In this document: positions 26,490 to 34,793 of the stretch, piece after piece | Layout: each line of letters begins with the position of its first letter | Position numbering within the stretch: position 1 is the stretch's first letter | DNA from: Streptomyces sp. 549 | GTDB lineage: Bacteria > Actinomycetota > Actinomycetes > Streptomycetales > Streptomycetaceae | Assembly: GCF_030124175.1 (NCBI RefSeq) | Contig: NZ_JASKMT010000001.1 | Span: forward strand, 310,001-374,000 | DNA: 64,000 bases | Reading direction: 5' to 3' | Position numbers and translations under genes: made by a program | The notes under the pieces: generated by a model | Told to the model about the DNA's origin: nothing | The model's database searches: none | Seen by the model: only the letters and a program-made list of their open reading frames with translations

Positions 26490-27512
26490 ATGGCCGATTC
26501 CAAAGAGACCTCGGTGGAGTCGGCGGGCGGCTCCCGCAGCCGCTCAGCCGACCACGAACTCCTGCGCGCGGTCTTCCAGCGGTTTCCCCTCCCGGTGGTG
26601 CTGCTGGACCGCGACGCCGTCGTGCGGCGACTCAACGAGGCGGCTGCCGGGCTGTTCGGGATGCGGGAGGGCTACGCGTCGGGACGCGGGCTCACCGGCG
26701 CGCTGGCCCACGCCGAACGTGCCGCGTTCCGCTCCCAGGTGGCCGCGGTCGCCCGCGACGAGGGCGGACGCAGCCTGACGGTACGGCTGCTGCGCCCGCC
26801 GGGGCCCCGGCACTGGGCCGGGCTGGAGCTGCGCACCACGCTGACACCGCTGCGTCCGCCACGGGAACCGCACGTCTCCGTGGTGGCCGTCTTCCAGCAG
26901 GGCTCCTCGGCTTCGCCGGAGGGCCGGGCGCCGGTTCCGTCCCGGGCCGCGTCGCCGGCGGCGGACACCGCCGGCTCGATCACGCGGCACACGGAGATGA
27001 TGGACGTGGTCGACGACATGACGGCCGCCCTGCTGAGCGCGCCGTCCGCCGACGGAGTGGTGGACAGCGCCGGGGCGGTCCTCCATCCCGCTCTTGCGGA
27101 CTGGGTGATCGTCGACCTGGCCGCACAGCCGGGCGGACGGGAACAGGACTCCGCGGGGCGCAGGGCCGTGTTCACCGGCGGCGGCCATGAGGAGCTGCGG
27201 CGCGCCGTGGCGTCGATGCGCCCCGAGGACTCACCCGTCGTCGAGACCGCGATGCGCAAGGGCGCGGAGACCCTCCAGGCCCACCCGGAGAACGCGGACG
27301 TCCTGGGCAGGACGGCTGACGGCACCCCGCTGCTGGAACGGGCCGACGTCAGCTCGCTGCTCTGCGTGCCGTTGCGTGCCGGCCGCGAGGCTCCCGTGAT
27401 CGGGGCGCTCACGCTGCTGCGTTGCGGCGCCAGGCGGCCGTTCGAGCTGGCCGAGGCGGGCGCGGTTGACCGCATCGCCCGCCATGTGGTGCTCGCCCTG
27501 GACGGTCGCTGA
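26490..27512 (+). CDS. PAS-GAF sensory protein without output domain
   Basis: 340 aa. A PAS domain (about 24-130: LLRAVFQRFPLPVVLLDRDAVVRRLNEAAAGLFG in parts) is followed by a Ser/Pro/Ala-rich linker (about 136-165) and a GAF domain (about 170-338, ending RIARHVVLALDGR). In Streptomyces this layout normally precedes a SpoIIE-type PP2C phosphatase; here the gene stops after GAF. It may act as a decoy or sensor subunit for stress sigma control, in line with the convergent SigB-family sigma gene. ATG 26490. Confidence 0.75.
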   Translation: MADSKETSVESAGGSRSRSADHELLRAVFQRFPLPVVLLDRDAVVRRLNEAAAGLFGMREGYASGRGLTGALAHAERAAFRSQVAAVARDEGGRSLTVRLLRPPGPRHWAGLELRTTLTPLRPPREPHVSVVAVFQQGSSASPEGRAPVPSRAASPAADTAGSITRHTEMMDVVDDMTAALLSAPSADGVVDSAGAVLHPALADWVIVDLAAQPGGREQDSAGRRAVFTGGGHEELRRAVASMRPEDSPVVETAMRKGAETLQAHPENADVLGRTADGTPLLERADVSSLLCVPLRAGREAPVIGALTLLRCGARRPFELAEAGAVDRIARHVVLALDGR

Positions 27513-27527
27513 GCAGCGGCGCCGAGG

Positions 27528-28367
27528 TCAGACGGAGACCGGCCGGGCCAGTTCACGTTCGGTGACCGGCGTCTCTTCCTGGATCTCGGCGTTCAGCTTG
27601 TGGCAGGTGCGGCTGATGAGCCGGGAGACGTGCATCTGCGAGATGCCCAGGTGCTCGGCGATCCGGCTCTGCGTCATGTCGCAGAAGAACCGCAGGTAGA
27701 GGATCTCCCGCTCACGCTGCGGCAGTTGCCGCAGCCGGGGCGCGGCGGCCTCGCGGTCCACCACCAGCTCGAAGCCGGGCTCGGGCGCGCCGAGCGTGTC
27801 GCTCAGCGAGTACCCGTCCTCGGCGCCGGGCAGCTCGGCGTCGAGTGAGAGCGTGCTGTAGCTCTCCAGCGCCTCCAGCCCGGTGCGGACCTCGTCCTCG
27901 GTGAGGCCGGTGTACTCGGCGAGCTGGGCGACCCCGGGTGAACGGCCGTCCAGGCCGGTGCTGAGCTGCCGGTAGGCGGTCCGGACCCGGTTGCGCAGCT
28001 CCTGCACCCGGCGCGGCACGTGCAGGCCCCACAGGTGGTCGCGGAAGTGGCGTTTGACCTCGCCCACGATGGTCGGCACGGCGAAGCTCTCGAAGGCGCT
28101 GCCGCGTGCGGGGTCGTACCGCCCGACGGCCTTGACGAGGCCCAGGGAGGCGACCTGCTCCAGGTCCTCCAGGGACTCGCCGCGATTGCGGAAGTTGCGG
28201 GCCAGCCGCTTCGCCATGGGGATCCATGCCTGGATGATCTCCTGACGGATCCGATCGCGTTCCGGGCCGTCGGGGAGTTCAGCCATGCGCTGGAACCTCG
28301 CACCGGTGTCCGGCGCGTCGTTGTGGGGGTGCCTGGCATGCCGGGCACGCGTGTTGACGGGTGTCAT
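27528..28367 (-). CDS. SigB/SigF/SigG-family RNA polymerase sigma factor
   Basis: 279 aa. Region 2 (MAKRLARNFRNRGESLEDLEQVASLGLVKAVGRYDPARGSAFESFAVPTI in parts), region 3 (RVQELRNRVRTAYRQLS) and region 4 (LPQREREILYLRFFCDMTQSRIAEHLGISQMHVSRLI) are complete and of the Streptomyces stress/differentiation type. ATG 28367 is preferred over GTG 28376 because GGGAG stands 8 bases before the ATG. A SigB-type promoter lies upstream at 28501-28526, suggesting positive autoregulation or a sigma cascade. No anti-sigma factor of the RsbW kind is adjacent. Confidence 0.93.
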   Translation of the reverse strand: MTPVNTRARHARHPHNDAPDTGARFQRMAELPDGPERDRIRQEIIQAWIPMAKRLARNFRNRGESLEDLEQVASLGLVKAVGRYDPARGSAFESFAVPTIVGEVKRHFRDHLWGLHVPRRVQELRNRVRTAYRQLSTGLDGRSPGVAQLAEYTGLTEDEVRTGLEALESYSTLSLDAELPGAEDGYSLSDTLGAPEPGFELVVDREAAAPRLRQLPQREREILYLRFFCDMTQSRIAEHLGISQMHVSRLISRTCHKLNAEIQEETPVTERELARPVSV

Positions 28368-28500
28368 GGGATTCACTCCCGCGAATGGAGACTGCGGTGA
28401 TCATCGCGGGAGGAGACACAGGTCGGACCGGGATTCTGCACCCGGGGCGGCCTGACGCCGCTCCCACGGATGTGCCTCCAGTCCGAAGCACGAAGGGACG

Positions 28501-28526
28501 CCTACCCGGACCTCACACCTCGAAAC
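28501..28526 (-). promoter_or_regulatory. SigB-type promoter for the SigB-family sigma gene
   Basis: On the minus strand GTTTC (28526-28522), 14-base spacer, GGGTAG (28507-28502). This fits the Streptomyces SigB consensus GNNT-N14-16-GGGTAC/T with one change in the last base. The predicted leader is about 125 bases. Confidence 0.7.
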
Positions 28527-28952
28527 AGGGTTTTGCCCGTCCTTCACCCGGTTACCCGGTGAACTGACCGGACCGAATCCCCGGGGAAGCGGCACCACCC
28601 CGGTTCGGGCGGGTGCCGCGAGGCTCCGACCAGGACCGATGCGGGCAGTCCGGGCCGCCCGCACCCCGACTTCCACGCCGTGTCCCTCACGGGCCGTAGC
28701 CCACCGATGGAGTCAGCTTGACGGCGAAGAGCAGCACAGACGTGGCAGTGCGCGTCCCGCCGCGGCGGCCGCGCGGTCGGGCGGAGCGAAGGACCGCGGC
28801 TGCGCGGAGGAAGGCACCGGCTCCGGGACGGCTCGGCCCGGATGCCGACCACGAGGCGAGGAGCGGAGGCCGGGGCCTGCCGACAGCAGCCCGGCCACGG
28901 TCCCCATGCGTCCCGGGCACGTGACGAGCGGTGACGTCATCCCGGGAAACGG

Positions 28953-29012
28953 CCGGCGCCCGGCGAGCGGTCAGCTCGCCGGGCGCCGGTGTGCGTACAC
29001 CGGCGCCCGGTG
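28953..29012 (+). other. Overlapping, mutually exclusive hairpins
   Basis: Hairpin A: 28953-28968 with 28974-28989, 16 bp perfect, 5-base loop. Hairpin B: 28979-28991 with 28998-29010, 13 bp perfect, 6-base loop. Hairpin C: 28998-29003 with 29007-29012, 6 bp. A and B share bases, and B and C share bases, so only some can form at once. They lie just upstream of the 29054 promoter. They could end an unrecognised plus-strand transcript or be a protein-binding site. Confidence 0.5.
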
Positions 29013-29053
29013 CCCGTACCGGGGTGTCCGGTTGCGCCAGCGAGCCAGCGGCG

Positions 29054-29078
29054 GTGTCGGCCTCGGCATCCCGGGTAC
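29054..29078 (+). promoter_or_regulatory. SigB-type promoter for the Rv2629-like gene
   Basis: GTGTC (29054-29058), 14-base spacer, GGGTAC (29073-29078): a full match to the SigB consensus. The predicted start of transcription is about 35 bases before the ATG at 29121. Confidence 0.75.
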
Positions 29079-29120
29079 CCGGGCCTTTGCGTCAGCACTG
29101 CCGTCTACCAGGAGGGAACC

Positions 29121-30317
29121 ATGGATCTCGGATTCCTCAGTCCCCTGTACGACCGTCCCGGCCCGTGGGCCACGGTCTACTTCGCCACCGACTTCCCCGC
29201 CGAGGACGGTGCCGCCCGTCAGGAACTGCACGCCCGCGCGGCGGCCGACCGGCTCGCCGAGCAAGGCGCCGACGATCAGACCTGCCGCGCCGTCCACGAC
29301 GCGTTGACGGCCCTGCCCCGCACTCCCAACCCGCCCGGGCGGGCGCTGTTCGCCACCTCCGGCGAAGTGGTGCTGGAGACGTCGCTGGCGGTCGCCCCCG
29401 ACGGGGACGGCCCGCACGCGACGTGGGCTCCCCTGCCGCACACCGCTCCCCTGCTGGACCTGGCCGACGCCGGGCCGCGCTGCCTGATCGCCCGCATCGA
29501 CCGGCTCGGTGCCGACTTCGAGGTGCGGGACACCGAGGGCACCCGCGAGGTGGGCCGCCTGGGCGGCGACGACTGGCCGATCCGCCGCACCCCGACCACC
29601 GACTGGTCCGAGCGGCACTTCCAGAACTCCGTCGAGAACACCTGGGAGCGCAACGCCGCCGCCGTCGCGGAGGGCATCACGGAGACCGCCGAACGCGAAC
29701 ACGCCGACATGATCGTGCTGAGCGGCGAGCACCGGCAGTGCATCACCGTGAAGGAGCGGTTGCCGCACGAGCTGAGGGCCGTCGCCGTCGAAGCGGAGCA
29801 CGGCACCCGCTCCCCCGGCAGCAACGAGGAAGCCGGCGAGCGCAAGCTCGTGGGTGAGGTCGCCGACGCGCGGGCCTGGCGGGTCCGCCAGCGGGCCGCC
29901 GGCGTGATGGACCGGTTCCGGGCCGGCCGGGTGCCCACCGACGACGGCCGGATCGACGCCGCCGAAGGCGTGCCCGCGCTGGTCGAGGCGGCCCGGGAGC
30001 ACCGGATCGCGACCCTGCTGCTCCGGCCGGACGGCCCGGACGCGCACCGCGAGGTGTGGGTGGGTGAAGACCCCACCCAGATCGCGATGCGCCGCACCGA
30101 GGCGCGCGAGCTGGGCGCAGGTGAGCCGATGTCCGCCCGTGCGGACGACGCGCTGATCCGCGCCGCCGCCGCCACCGGAGCCGGCGCGCTGTCGGTGAGC
30201 GCGCTGACCGACGAACCGGAGCAGCCCAGCGGCCTCCCGGTGGGCGGTCTGGGTGCGCTGCTGCGCTGGCCGTACGGCGCCGGCGCCCATGAGCAGCAGG
30301 AGGCTCTGCAGAGCTGA
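29121..30317 (+). CDS. Vms1/Ankzf1-type (baeRF2, Rv2629-like) protein
   Basis: 398 aa. It opens with LSPLYDRPGPWATVYFATDF and continues with a release-factor-like (eRF1-related) fold: TDWSERHFQNSVENTWERNAA mid-protein and ERLPHELRAVAVEAEHGTRSPGSNEEAGER as the central signature. These match the M. tuberculosis Rv2629 family, now grouped with Vms1-like peptidyl-tRNA hydrolases acting in ribosome quality control. In that species Rv2629 belongs to the hypoxia (DosR) regulon. AGGAGGGAA precedes the ATG. A SigB-type promoter lies upstream and a 12-bp terminator follows. Confidence 0.85.
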   Translation: MDLGFLSPLYDRPGPWATVYFATDFPAEDGAARQELHARAAADRLAEQGADDQTCRAVHDALTALPRTPNPPGRALFATSGEVVLETSLAVAPDGDGPHATWAPLPHTAPLLDLADAGPRCLIARIDRLGADFEVRDTEGTREVGRLGGDDWPIRRTPTTDWSERHFQNSVENTWERNAAAVAEGITETAEREHADMIVLSGEHRQCITVKERLPHELRAVAVEAEHGTRSPGSNEEAGERKLVGEVADARAWRVRQRAAGVMDRFRAGRVPTDDGRIDAAEGVPALVEAAREHRIATLLLRPDGPDAHREVWVGEDPTQIAMRRTEARELGAGEPMSARADDALIRAAAATGAGALSVSALTDEPEQPSGLPVGGLGALLRWPYGAGAHEQQEALQS

Positions 30318-30323
30318 CCACTC

Positions 30324-30352
30324 GGCGGACCCCGCGACGGGCGGGGTCCGCC
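30324..30352 (+). terminator. Terminator after the Rv2629-like gene
   Basis: GGCGGACCCCGC (30324-30335) pairs perfectly with 30341-30352 around a 5-base loop. Confidence 0.75.
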
Positions 30353-30438
30353 GCCTCCGTCGCGGGGGGCCGCAGGCGCCCGGGAGCAGTCCTCGAACGC
30401 TCCCGGTACCGGCAGGACCGGAGGAGAAGGGCAGGGAG

Positions 30439-30858
30439 ATGTCCGAGTACGTGCGGGACGTGATGACCGTGGCGGCGGCCTGCGTGCACCCCGACACCCC
30501 GCTGAGGGAGGCAGCCCGCCTGATGGACGCCCAGGGCATCGGCTGTGTGCTCGTGGCCCGGGACGGTCTGCTCACAGGGCTGCTCACGGACCGCGACATC
30601 ACGGTGCGGGCGGTGGCCGGCGGAGCCGACACGCTGACCCTGAGCTGCGGCGCGGTGTGCACCGCGGCACCGGTGACCGTCGGTCTGGACGACACCGTGG
30701 CCACGGCCGAGAGGCTGATGCGGCGGCACGCCGTGCGACGGCTTCCGGTGGCTGAGGCGGGCCGCCCGCTGGGCCTGGTCTCACTCGGCGACCTCGTCGT
30801 GGACCAGGATCCGGAGTCGCTGCTCGCCGAGCTGGCCCGCGCGGCCTACCGTGCGTGA
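30439..30858 (+). CDS. Two-CBS-domain protein (Rv2626c/Hrp1-like), first copy
   Basis: 139 aa made of two CBS modules: VRDVMTVAAACVHPDTPLREAARLM with GLLTDRDITVRAV, then CTAAPVTVGLDDTVATAERLM with RRLPVAE and GLVSLGDLV. CBS pairs bind adenosyl ligands. The layout matches M. tuberculosis Hrp1, a hypoxic-response protein of unknown role. GGAG lies close before the ATG at 30439. It sits between the Rv2629-like gene and a lipid phosphatase/kinase fusion. A second copy is at 34946. Confidence 0.88.
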   Translation: MSEYVRDVMTVAAACVHPDTPLREAARLMDAQGIGCVLVARDGLLTGLLTDRDITVRAVAGGADTLTLSCGAVCTAAPVTVGLDDTVATAERLMRRHAVRRLPVAEAGRPLGLVSLGDLVVDQDPESLLAELARAAYRA

Positions 30859-30910
30859 GCGGCGGTCCGCCGCGGGGCGTGCGACGCCCCGGCGCGGGTA
30901 TCAGGTCGGG

Positions 30911-32371
30911 ATGACGAGCACCCTGAGCAGTGCCGACCAGGCGGTCTTCGACCTGGTGGCCCGCCGGCACCTGCCCGGCGCGGACCGGGCCCTCCCCCTG
31001 CTGAGCCGAAGCGCCAACCACGGCGTGCTGTGGCTGACCGCGGCCGGCGCGGTCGCGGTGTGGGCCCGCGGCAAGCACCCCAAGGCCCGGCGCGCGGCGG
31101 TCCGCGGCACGGCCTCCCTGGCCCTGGCGTCCGCCACGGTCAACACCGTGGCCAAGTGGTCGGTCCGCCGGTCGCGTCCGCTGCTGGACACGGTCCCGCT
31201 GGTGCGGCGGCTCAAGCGGCAGCCGATCACCACCTCCTTCCCGTCCGGGCACTCCGCCTCGGCTGCGGCGTTCGTGGCGGGCATGGCCATGGAGTCCCGC
31301 ACCCTGGGGGCCGCGCTGGCGCCGGTCGCCGGTGCGGTGGCGTTCTCCCGGGTGTACACCGGCGTGCACTATCCCAGCGACGTGGTCGCGGGCGCGGCGC
31401 TGGGCGTGGGTGCCGCCTACGCGGTGCGCAAGCTGTTCCCGGTGCGCACCCTGGCCGCCCCGCGTGCCCGGGTCGCGGTGGACGTGCCGGCGCTGCCGGA
31501 CGGCAAGGGCCTGGTCGTGGTGGTCAACGCCGGCTCCGGCACCGCCACCGCCACCTCGGCGCTGGCCGAGGTGGCCATGCCCAGAGCCGACTTCGTGCAC
31601 TGCGACCCGGCGGACGGGCGGCTGCTGGAGGAACTGGAGCAGGCGGCGCGGCGCGCCTCGGAGCTGCGGGGCGCGCTGGGGGTGTGCGGCGGGGACGGCA
31701 CGGTCAACGCCGCGGCCCGCATGGCCGTCCGGTTCGGGGTGCCGCTGGCGGTGCTGCCAGGGGGGACGCTGAACCACTTCGCGCTGGACCTGGGCATCGA
31801 GGAGGTGCAGGACGCCGCGGCGGCGTTGAACGACGGCGAGGCGGTGAAGGTCGACCTGGGCCGGTTCAGCACCGACGGGTCGTTCCTCAACACGTTCGCG
31901 CTGGGTGCCTACCCCGAGCTGGTGCGCATCCGCGAGCACTGGTCGCCGCGCATCGGCGGCTGGCCCGCCGGGGTGCTGGCGGCCTTCCGGGTGCTGCGCG
32001 ACTACCGGCCGATCGAGATCAGGATGAACGGCGAGCGGCACCAGGTCTGGCTGCTGTTCGCGGGCAACTGCCGCTACGACGGCCTGGGCCTGACCCCGCA
32101 GCGACGGTCCGACCTGTCGGACGGACTGCTGGACGTGCGGGTCGCGCACGCCGGCCAGTGGGCCCGTACCCGGCTGCTGCTCGCCGCGCTGGCCGGCACC
32201 CTGGAGCACTCCCCGGTACACGGCATGTCGCGGGTGCGGCGGTTGCGCATCGACTGGATCCAGCCCGGTACGCAGATGGCCTTCGACGGCGAGGTCACCG
32301 AGGCGCCCGGGAAACTGCGGCTGGACAAGCAGCAGGAGGCCCTGGTCGTGTACTGCCCGCTGTCCCGGTAG
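30911..32371 (+). CDS. PAP2 phosphatase - diacylglycerol/lipid kinase fusion
   Basis: 486 aa, two enzymes in one chain. The N-terminal PAP2 domain has KWSVRRSRP, FPSGHS (Pro111-His114) and SRVYTGVHYPSD (Ser146, His153, Asp157), the three phosphatase motifs, within membrane helices. The C-terminal part (about 197-486) is a DAGK/sphingosine-kinase-type domain with GGDGTVN near 260, GGTLNHFA, and the closing DGEVTEAPG. The pair could interconvert phosphatidate-type lipids and diacylglycerols or prenyl phosphates. Start ATG 30911 is weakly supported by a ribosome site. Confidence 0.88.
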   Translation: MTSTLSSADQAVFDLVARRHLPGADRALPLLSRSANHGVLWLTAAGAVAVWARGKHPKARRAAVRGTASLALASATVNTVAKWSVRRSRPLLDTVPLVRRLKRQPITTSFPSGHSASAAAFVAGMAMESRTLGAALAPVAGAVAFSRVYTGVHYPSDVVAGAALGVGAAYAVRKLFPVRTLAAPRARVAVDVPALPDGKGLVVVVNAGSGTATATSALAEVAMPRADFVHCDPADGRLLEELEQAARRASELRGALGVCGGDGTVNAAARMAVRFGVPLAVLPGGTLNHFALDLGIEEVQDAAAALNDGEAVKVDLGRFSTDGSFLNTFALGAYPELVRIREHWSPRIGGWPAGVLAAFRVLRDYRPIEIRMNGERHQVWLLFAGNCRYDGLGLTPQRRSDLSDGLLDVRVAHAGQWARTRLLLAALAGTLEHSPVHGMSRVRRLRIDWIQPGTQMAFDGEVTEAPGKLRLDKQQEALVVYCPLSR

Positions 32372-32451
32372 GACCGCCCGACCCCCACCCGCCCCACCCC
32401 ACCCGACCCGCACCCGGTCCATCCGGTCCGCCTGGCCCTCCTGATCCACCG

Positions 32452-32488
32452 GTCCGAATCGCGAGACTATTCGTCCCGCGATTCGGAC
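32452..32488 (+). terminator. Hairpin between lipid kinase fusion and methyltransferase
   Basis: GTCCGAATCGCG (32452-32463) pairs perfectly with 32477-32488 (12 bp, 13-base loop). It ends 19 bases before the methyltransferase ATG, so it may be a terminator of the fusion gene or an operator. Confidence 0.5.
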
Positions 32489-32507
32489 GCCGCGTTAGGG
32501 TCGGCGC

Positions 32508-33317
32508 ATGTCGGAGCCTTCCGCCGTGTACACCCACGGCCACCACGAGTCCGTGCTGCGCTCGCACCGCAGCCGCACCGCGGCGAACTCGGCCGCCTAC
32601 CTGCTTCCCGACCTCGCGCCGGGCCTGGACCTGCTGGACGTGGGCTGCGGGCCGGGCACGATCACCGTCGACCTGGCCGAGCGGGTCGCCCCTGGCCGCG
32701 TGGTCGCGCTGGACCCGGCTCCCGACGCGCTGCACGCGGCACGCGGCGAGGCCGCCCGGCGGGGCCTGCGAGGCGTGGAGTTCGTCCAGGGCGATGTGCA
32801 CCGCCTCGACCACGAGGATGACTCCTTCGACGTGGTGCACGCCCACCAGGTCCTCCAGCACGTCGCCGATCCGGTGGCCGCGCTGCGGGAGATGCGGCGG
32901 GTCTGCCGGCCCGGCGGCGTGGTGGCCGTCAGGGACGCCGACTACGCGGCGATGACCTGGTACCCGCGGCTGCCCGCGCTGGACGCCTGGCTCGACCTGT
33001 ACCAGCGTGTCGCGCGGTCCGGAGGCGGTGAACCGGACGCCGGCCGGCGTCTGCTGCACTGGGCGCAGCAGGCCGGTTTCACCGAGGTGACACCGTCCGC
33101 GGGCGTGTGGTGCTTCGCCACCGAGGAGGAGCGGGCCTGGTGGAGCGGACTGTGGGCGGACCGTACGGTGCACTCCGACTACGCCGACCTCGCGGTGCGG
33201 GGCGGCCACGCCACCGCGGCCGAACTGGCGGGCGTCGCAGCCGGCTGGCGGTCCTGGGGTGTGGCGGAAGGGGCCTGGTTCGCGGTGCTGCACGGCGAGA
33301 TCCGCTGCCGCGCCTGA
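32508..33317 (+). CDS. Class I SAM-dependent methyltransferase
   Basis: 269 aa. LLDVGCGPGTIT (about 43-54) is the SAM glycine-rich motif, VALDPAPDA binds the ribose and FDVVHAHQVLQHVADPVAALREM is the post-I region typical of the UbiE/BioC-like group. The C-terminal third carries the substrate region with three tryptophans (EERAWWSGLWAD). Substrate not inferable. ATG 32508. Confidence 0.88.
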   Translation: MSEPSAVYTHGHHESVLRSHRSRTAANSAAYLLPDLAPGLDLLDVGCGPGTITVDLAERVAPGRVVALDPAPDALHAARGEAARRGLRGVEFVQGDVHRLDHEDDSFDVVHAHQVLQHVADPVAALREMRRVCRPGGVVAVRDADYAAMTWYPRLPALDAWLDLYQRVARSGGGEPDAGRRLLHWAQQAGFTEVTPSAGVWCFATEEERAWWSGLWADRTVHSDYADLAVRGGHATAAELAGVAAGWRSWGVAEGAWFAVLHGEIRCRA

Positions 33318-33349
33318 CGCCCGGCCGGGTGCCAACCAGCTTGTCGGGC

Positions 33350-33726
33350 ATGGAGATTCTCGGAACCTCGCTGCGGGTGTGCGTGCCCGACCTGGAGGCC
33401 GCAGTGCCCGTCTTCGAGCGGCTGACCCGGTGCGAGGCGCAGCGGTTCAGCAACGGCCCGGTGTCGGCGGCGGCCGTCGGCCGTTCATGCTGATGTCCGG
33501 ACCCGCCCAGCACCTGGACGTGCTGCGCCGGATCACCGCGACGCTTGCGGTGCGGGACGCCGACGCGGCTGTGGCGGAGCTGCGGGCCGTCGGCGCGGAC
33601 ATCATCGCCGGTCCGCAGGCCACCCCGATCGGCCGGAGTGTGGTGGCCCGCCATCCGGACGGCTCGATCTTCGAATACGTCGACCGTCCGGGAGCAAGGA
33701 CTGACCACCCCGGAGCGAGGGGCTGA
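33350..33726 (+). pseudogene. Frameshifted VOC (glyoxalase/bleomycin-resistance) family gene
   Basis: The ATG at 33350 begins ILGTSLRVCVPDLEAAVPVFERLT, a normal VOC start, and runs to AAAVGRS before stopping at 33493. The next frame continues the family pattern without a gap: MLMSGP, LDVLRRITATLAVRDADAAVAELRAVGADII, then VARHPDGSIFEYVDR to 33726. One missing C in the CC at 33481-33482 (expected GGC-CCG-TTC) restores a single protein of about 125 residues. This is either a recent pseudogene or a sequencing error. The intact protein would be a small metal-dependent dioxygenase/lyase-fold protein. Confidence 0.8.
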
Positions 33727-33812
33727 CCACCCGGGAAGGACGAGCCGACCGTCCGTCCGAGTGCCGAAGCCTGCGGGCCCGCGCCGGCGGCGGCCGGTGC
33801 GGGGGTGGCGGC

Positions 33813-34736
33813 TCAGCCGACGGTCAGCACCACCTTGCCGCGGGTCCGGCCGGACTGGCTGAGGCGCCACGCCTCGGCCGCGTCGGCCAGCGGCAGGGTC
33901 CGGTCCACGTGCACGGTGAGCCGGCCCGTGTCGGCCAGGTCGGCCAGCACGGCGAGGTCCGCGGCGTCGGGCCGGACGAACAGGTAGTGGCCGCCCTTGG
34001 CCGCCACCTCCCCGTCGACCACGGACACCACGCGGCTGCGTTCGGCCAGCAGTTCCTGGGAGGTCTCGACCGCACCGCCGCCCACGAAGTCCAGCGCGGC
34101 GTCGATCCCGTCGGGCGCCAGCTCGCGCACCCGCTCGGCCAGGCCGTCGCCGTACTCGACCGGTTCGGCGCCCAGATCCCGAAGGAATCCGTGGTTGCGC
34201 TCGCTGGCCGTGCCGATCACCCGGGCGCCCCGGGCGACCGCGATCTGCACCGCGAGCGAGCCGACGCCGCCGGAGGCCGCGTGCACCAGCACGGTGTCGC
34301 CGCTGCCTACCGCCAGGCGGTCCAGGCACTGCAGGGCGGTGAGGCCCACGAGCGGCAGTCCTCCGGCCTGCTCCCAGTCGAGCGAGGCCGGTTTCCGGGC
34401 CAGGGTGCGCACCGGGGCGGGCACGAGTTCTGCGTACGTGCCGTGCTGCACCTCGTCGCGCCGCACGTAGCCGATGACCTCGTCGCCCTCCGCGAACTCG
34501 CTGACGTCCGCCCCGGTCCGCTCGACCACCCCGGCCACGTCCCAGCCGGGCACCAGCGGGAAGTGGGCGTACATCGCCCCGTCCAGGTAGCCGGCGCCGA
34601 CCTTCCAGTCGACCGGGTTGACGCCCGCGGTCCGCACCCGGACGAGCACGGTGTCGGGTCCGACGCGCGGGTCGGGGAGTTCGGTGAGCTCCAGGTTCTC
34701 GGGGCCGCCGTAGTTCTTCAGTGCGATGGCTTTCAT
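33813..34736 (-). CDS. NADP-dependent quinone-oxidoreductase-like MDR protein
   Basis: 307 aa. Medium-chain dehydrogenase/reductase of the QOR type, without the structural zinc cysteines: MKAIALKNYGGPENLEL start, GVNPVDWKVGAGYLDG, VPGWDVAGVVERTG, and the nucleotide-binding VLVHAASGGVGSLAVQIAVARGARVIGTAS (in parts; glycine-rich motif near 150). It reduces quinones or enones with NADPH. ATG 34736. A GGGTAC stands 20 bases upstream on its strand, but no matching -35 was found. It is divergent from the second CBS gene. Confidence 0.88.
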   Translation of the reverse strand: MKAIALKNYGGPENLELTELPDPRVGPDTVLVRVRTAGVNPVDWKVGAGYLDGAMYAHFPLVPGWDVAGVVERTGADVSEFAEGDEVIGYVRRDEVQHGTYAELVPAPVRTLARKPASLDWEQAGGLPLVGLTALQCLDRLAVGSGDTVLVHAASGGVGSLAVQIAVARGARVIGTASERNHGFLRDLGAEPVEYGDGLAERVRELAPDGIDAALDFVGGGAVETSQELLAERSRVVSVVDGEVAAKGGHYLFVRPDAADLAVLADLADTGRLTVHVDRTLPLADAAEAWRLSQSGRTRGKVVLTVG

Positions 34737-34793
34737 GCCGGTACGTGTACCCGGTGCGGTCGGATCGTCCCGGACACGGGGTCGACTGTGGCG

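Larger units (their letters stand above)
28368..29120. other. 753-bp divergent intergenic region with promoters and hairpins
   Basis: No convincing gene is seen. It holds a SigB-type promoter in each direction (28501-28526 minus, 29054-29078 plus) and a set of mutually exclusive hairpins at 28953-29012. A TTG-started frame (28718-28924, 68 aa, Arg/Pro-rich) exists but has no recognisable family or good ribosome site. A non-coding RNA ending at the 28953-28989 hairpin is possible. Confidence 0.5.

Noticed and set aside
28718..28924. 68-aa frame in the 753-base intergenic region
   Set aside because: It has a TTG start, no clear ribosome site, no recognisable family and Arg/Pro-rich composition. 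It is kept only as a remark in the intergenic entry.
30400..30430. CGGTAC before the first CBS gene as a SigB -10 element
   Set aside because: The -10 lacks the first G and no -35 at the right distance was found.
34741..34760. GGGTAC on the minus strand 20 bases before the oxidoreductase start, as another SigB promoter
   Set aside because: No GNNT element is present 14-16 bases upstream.
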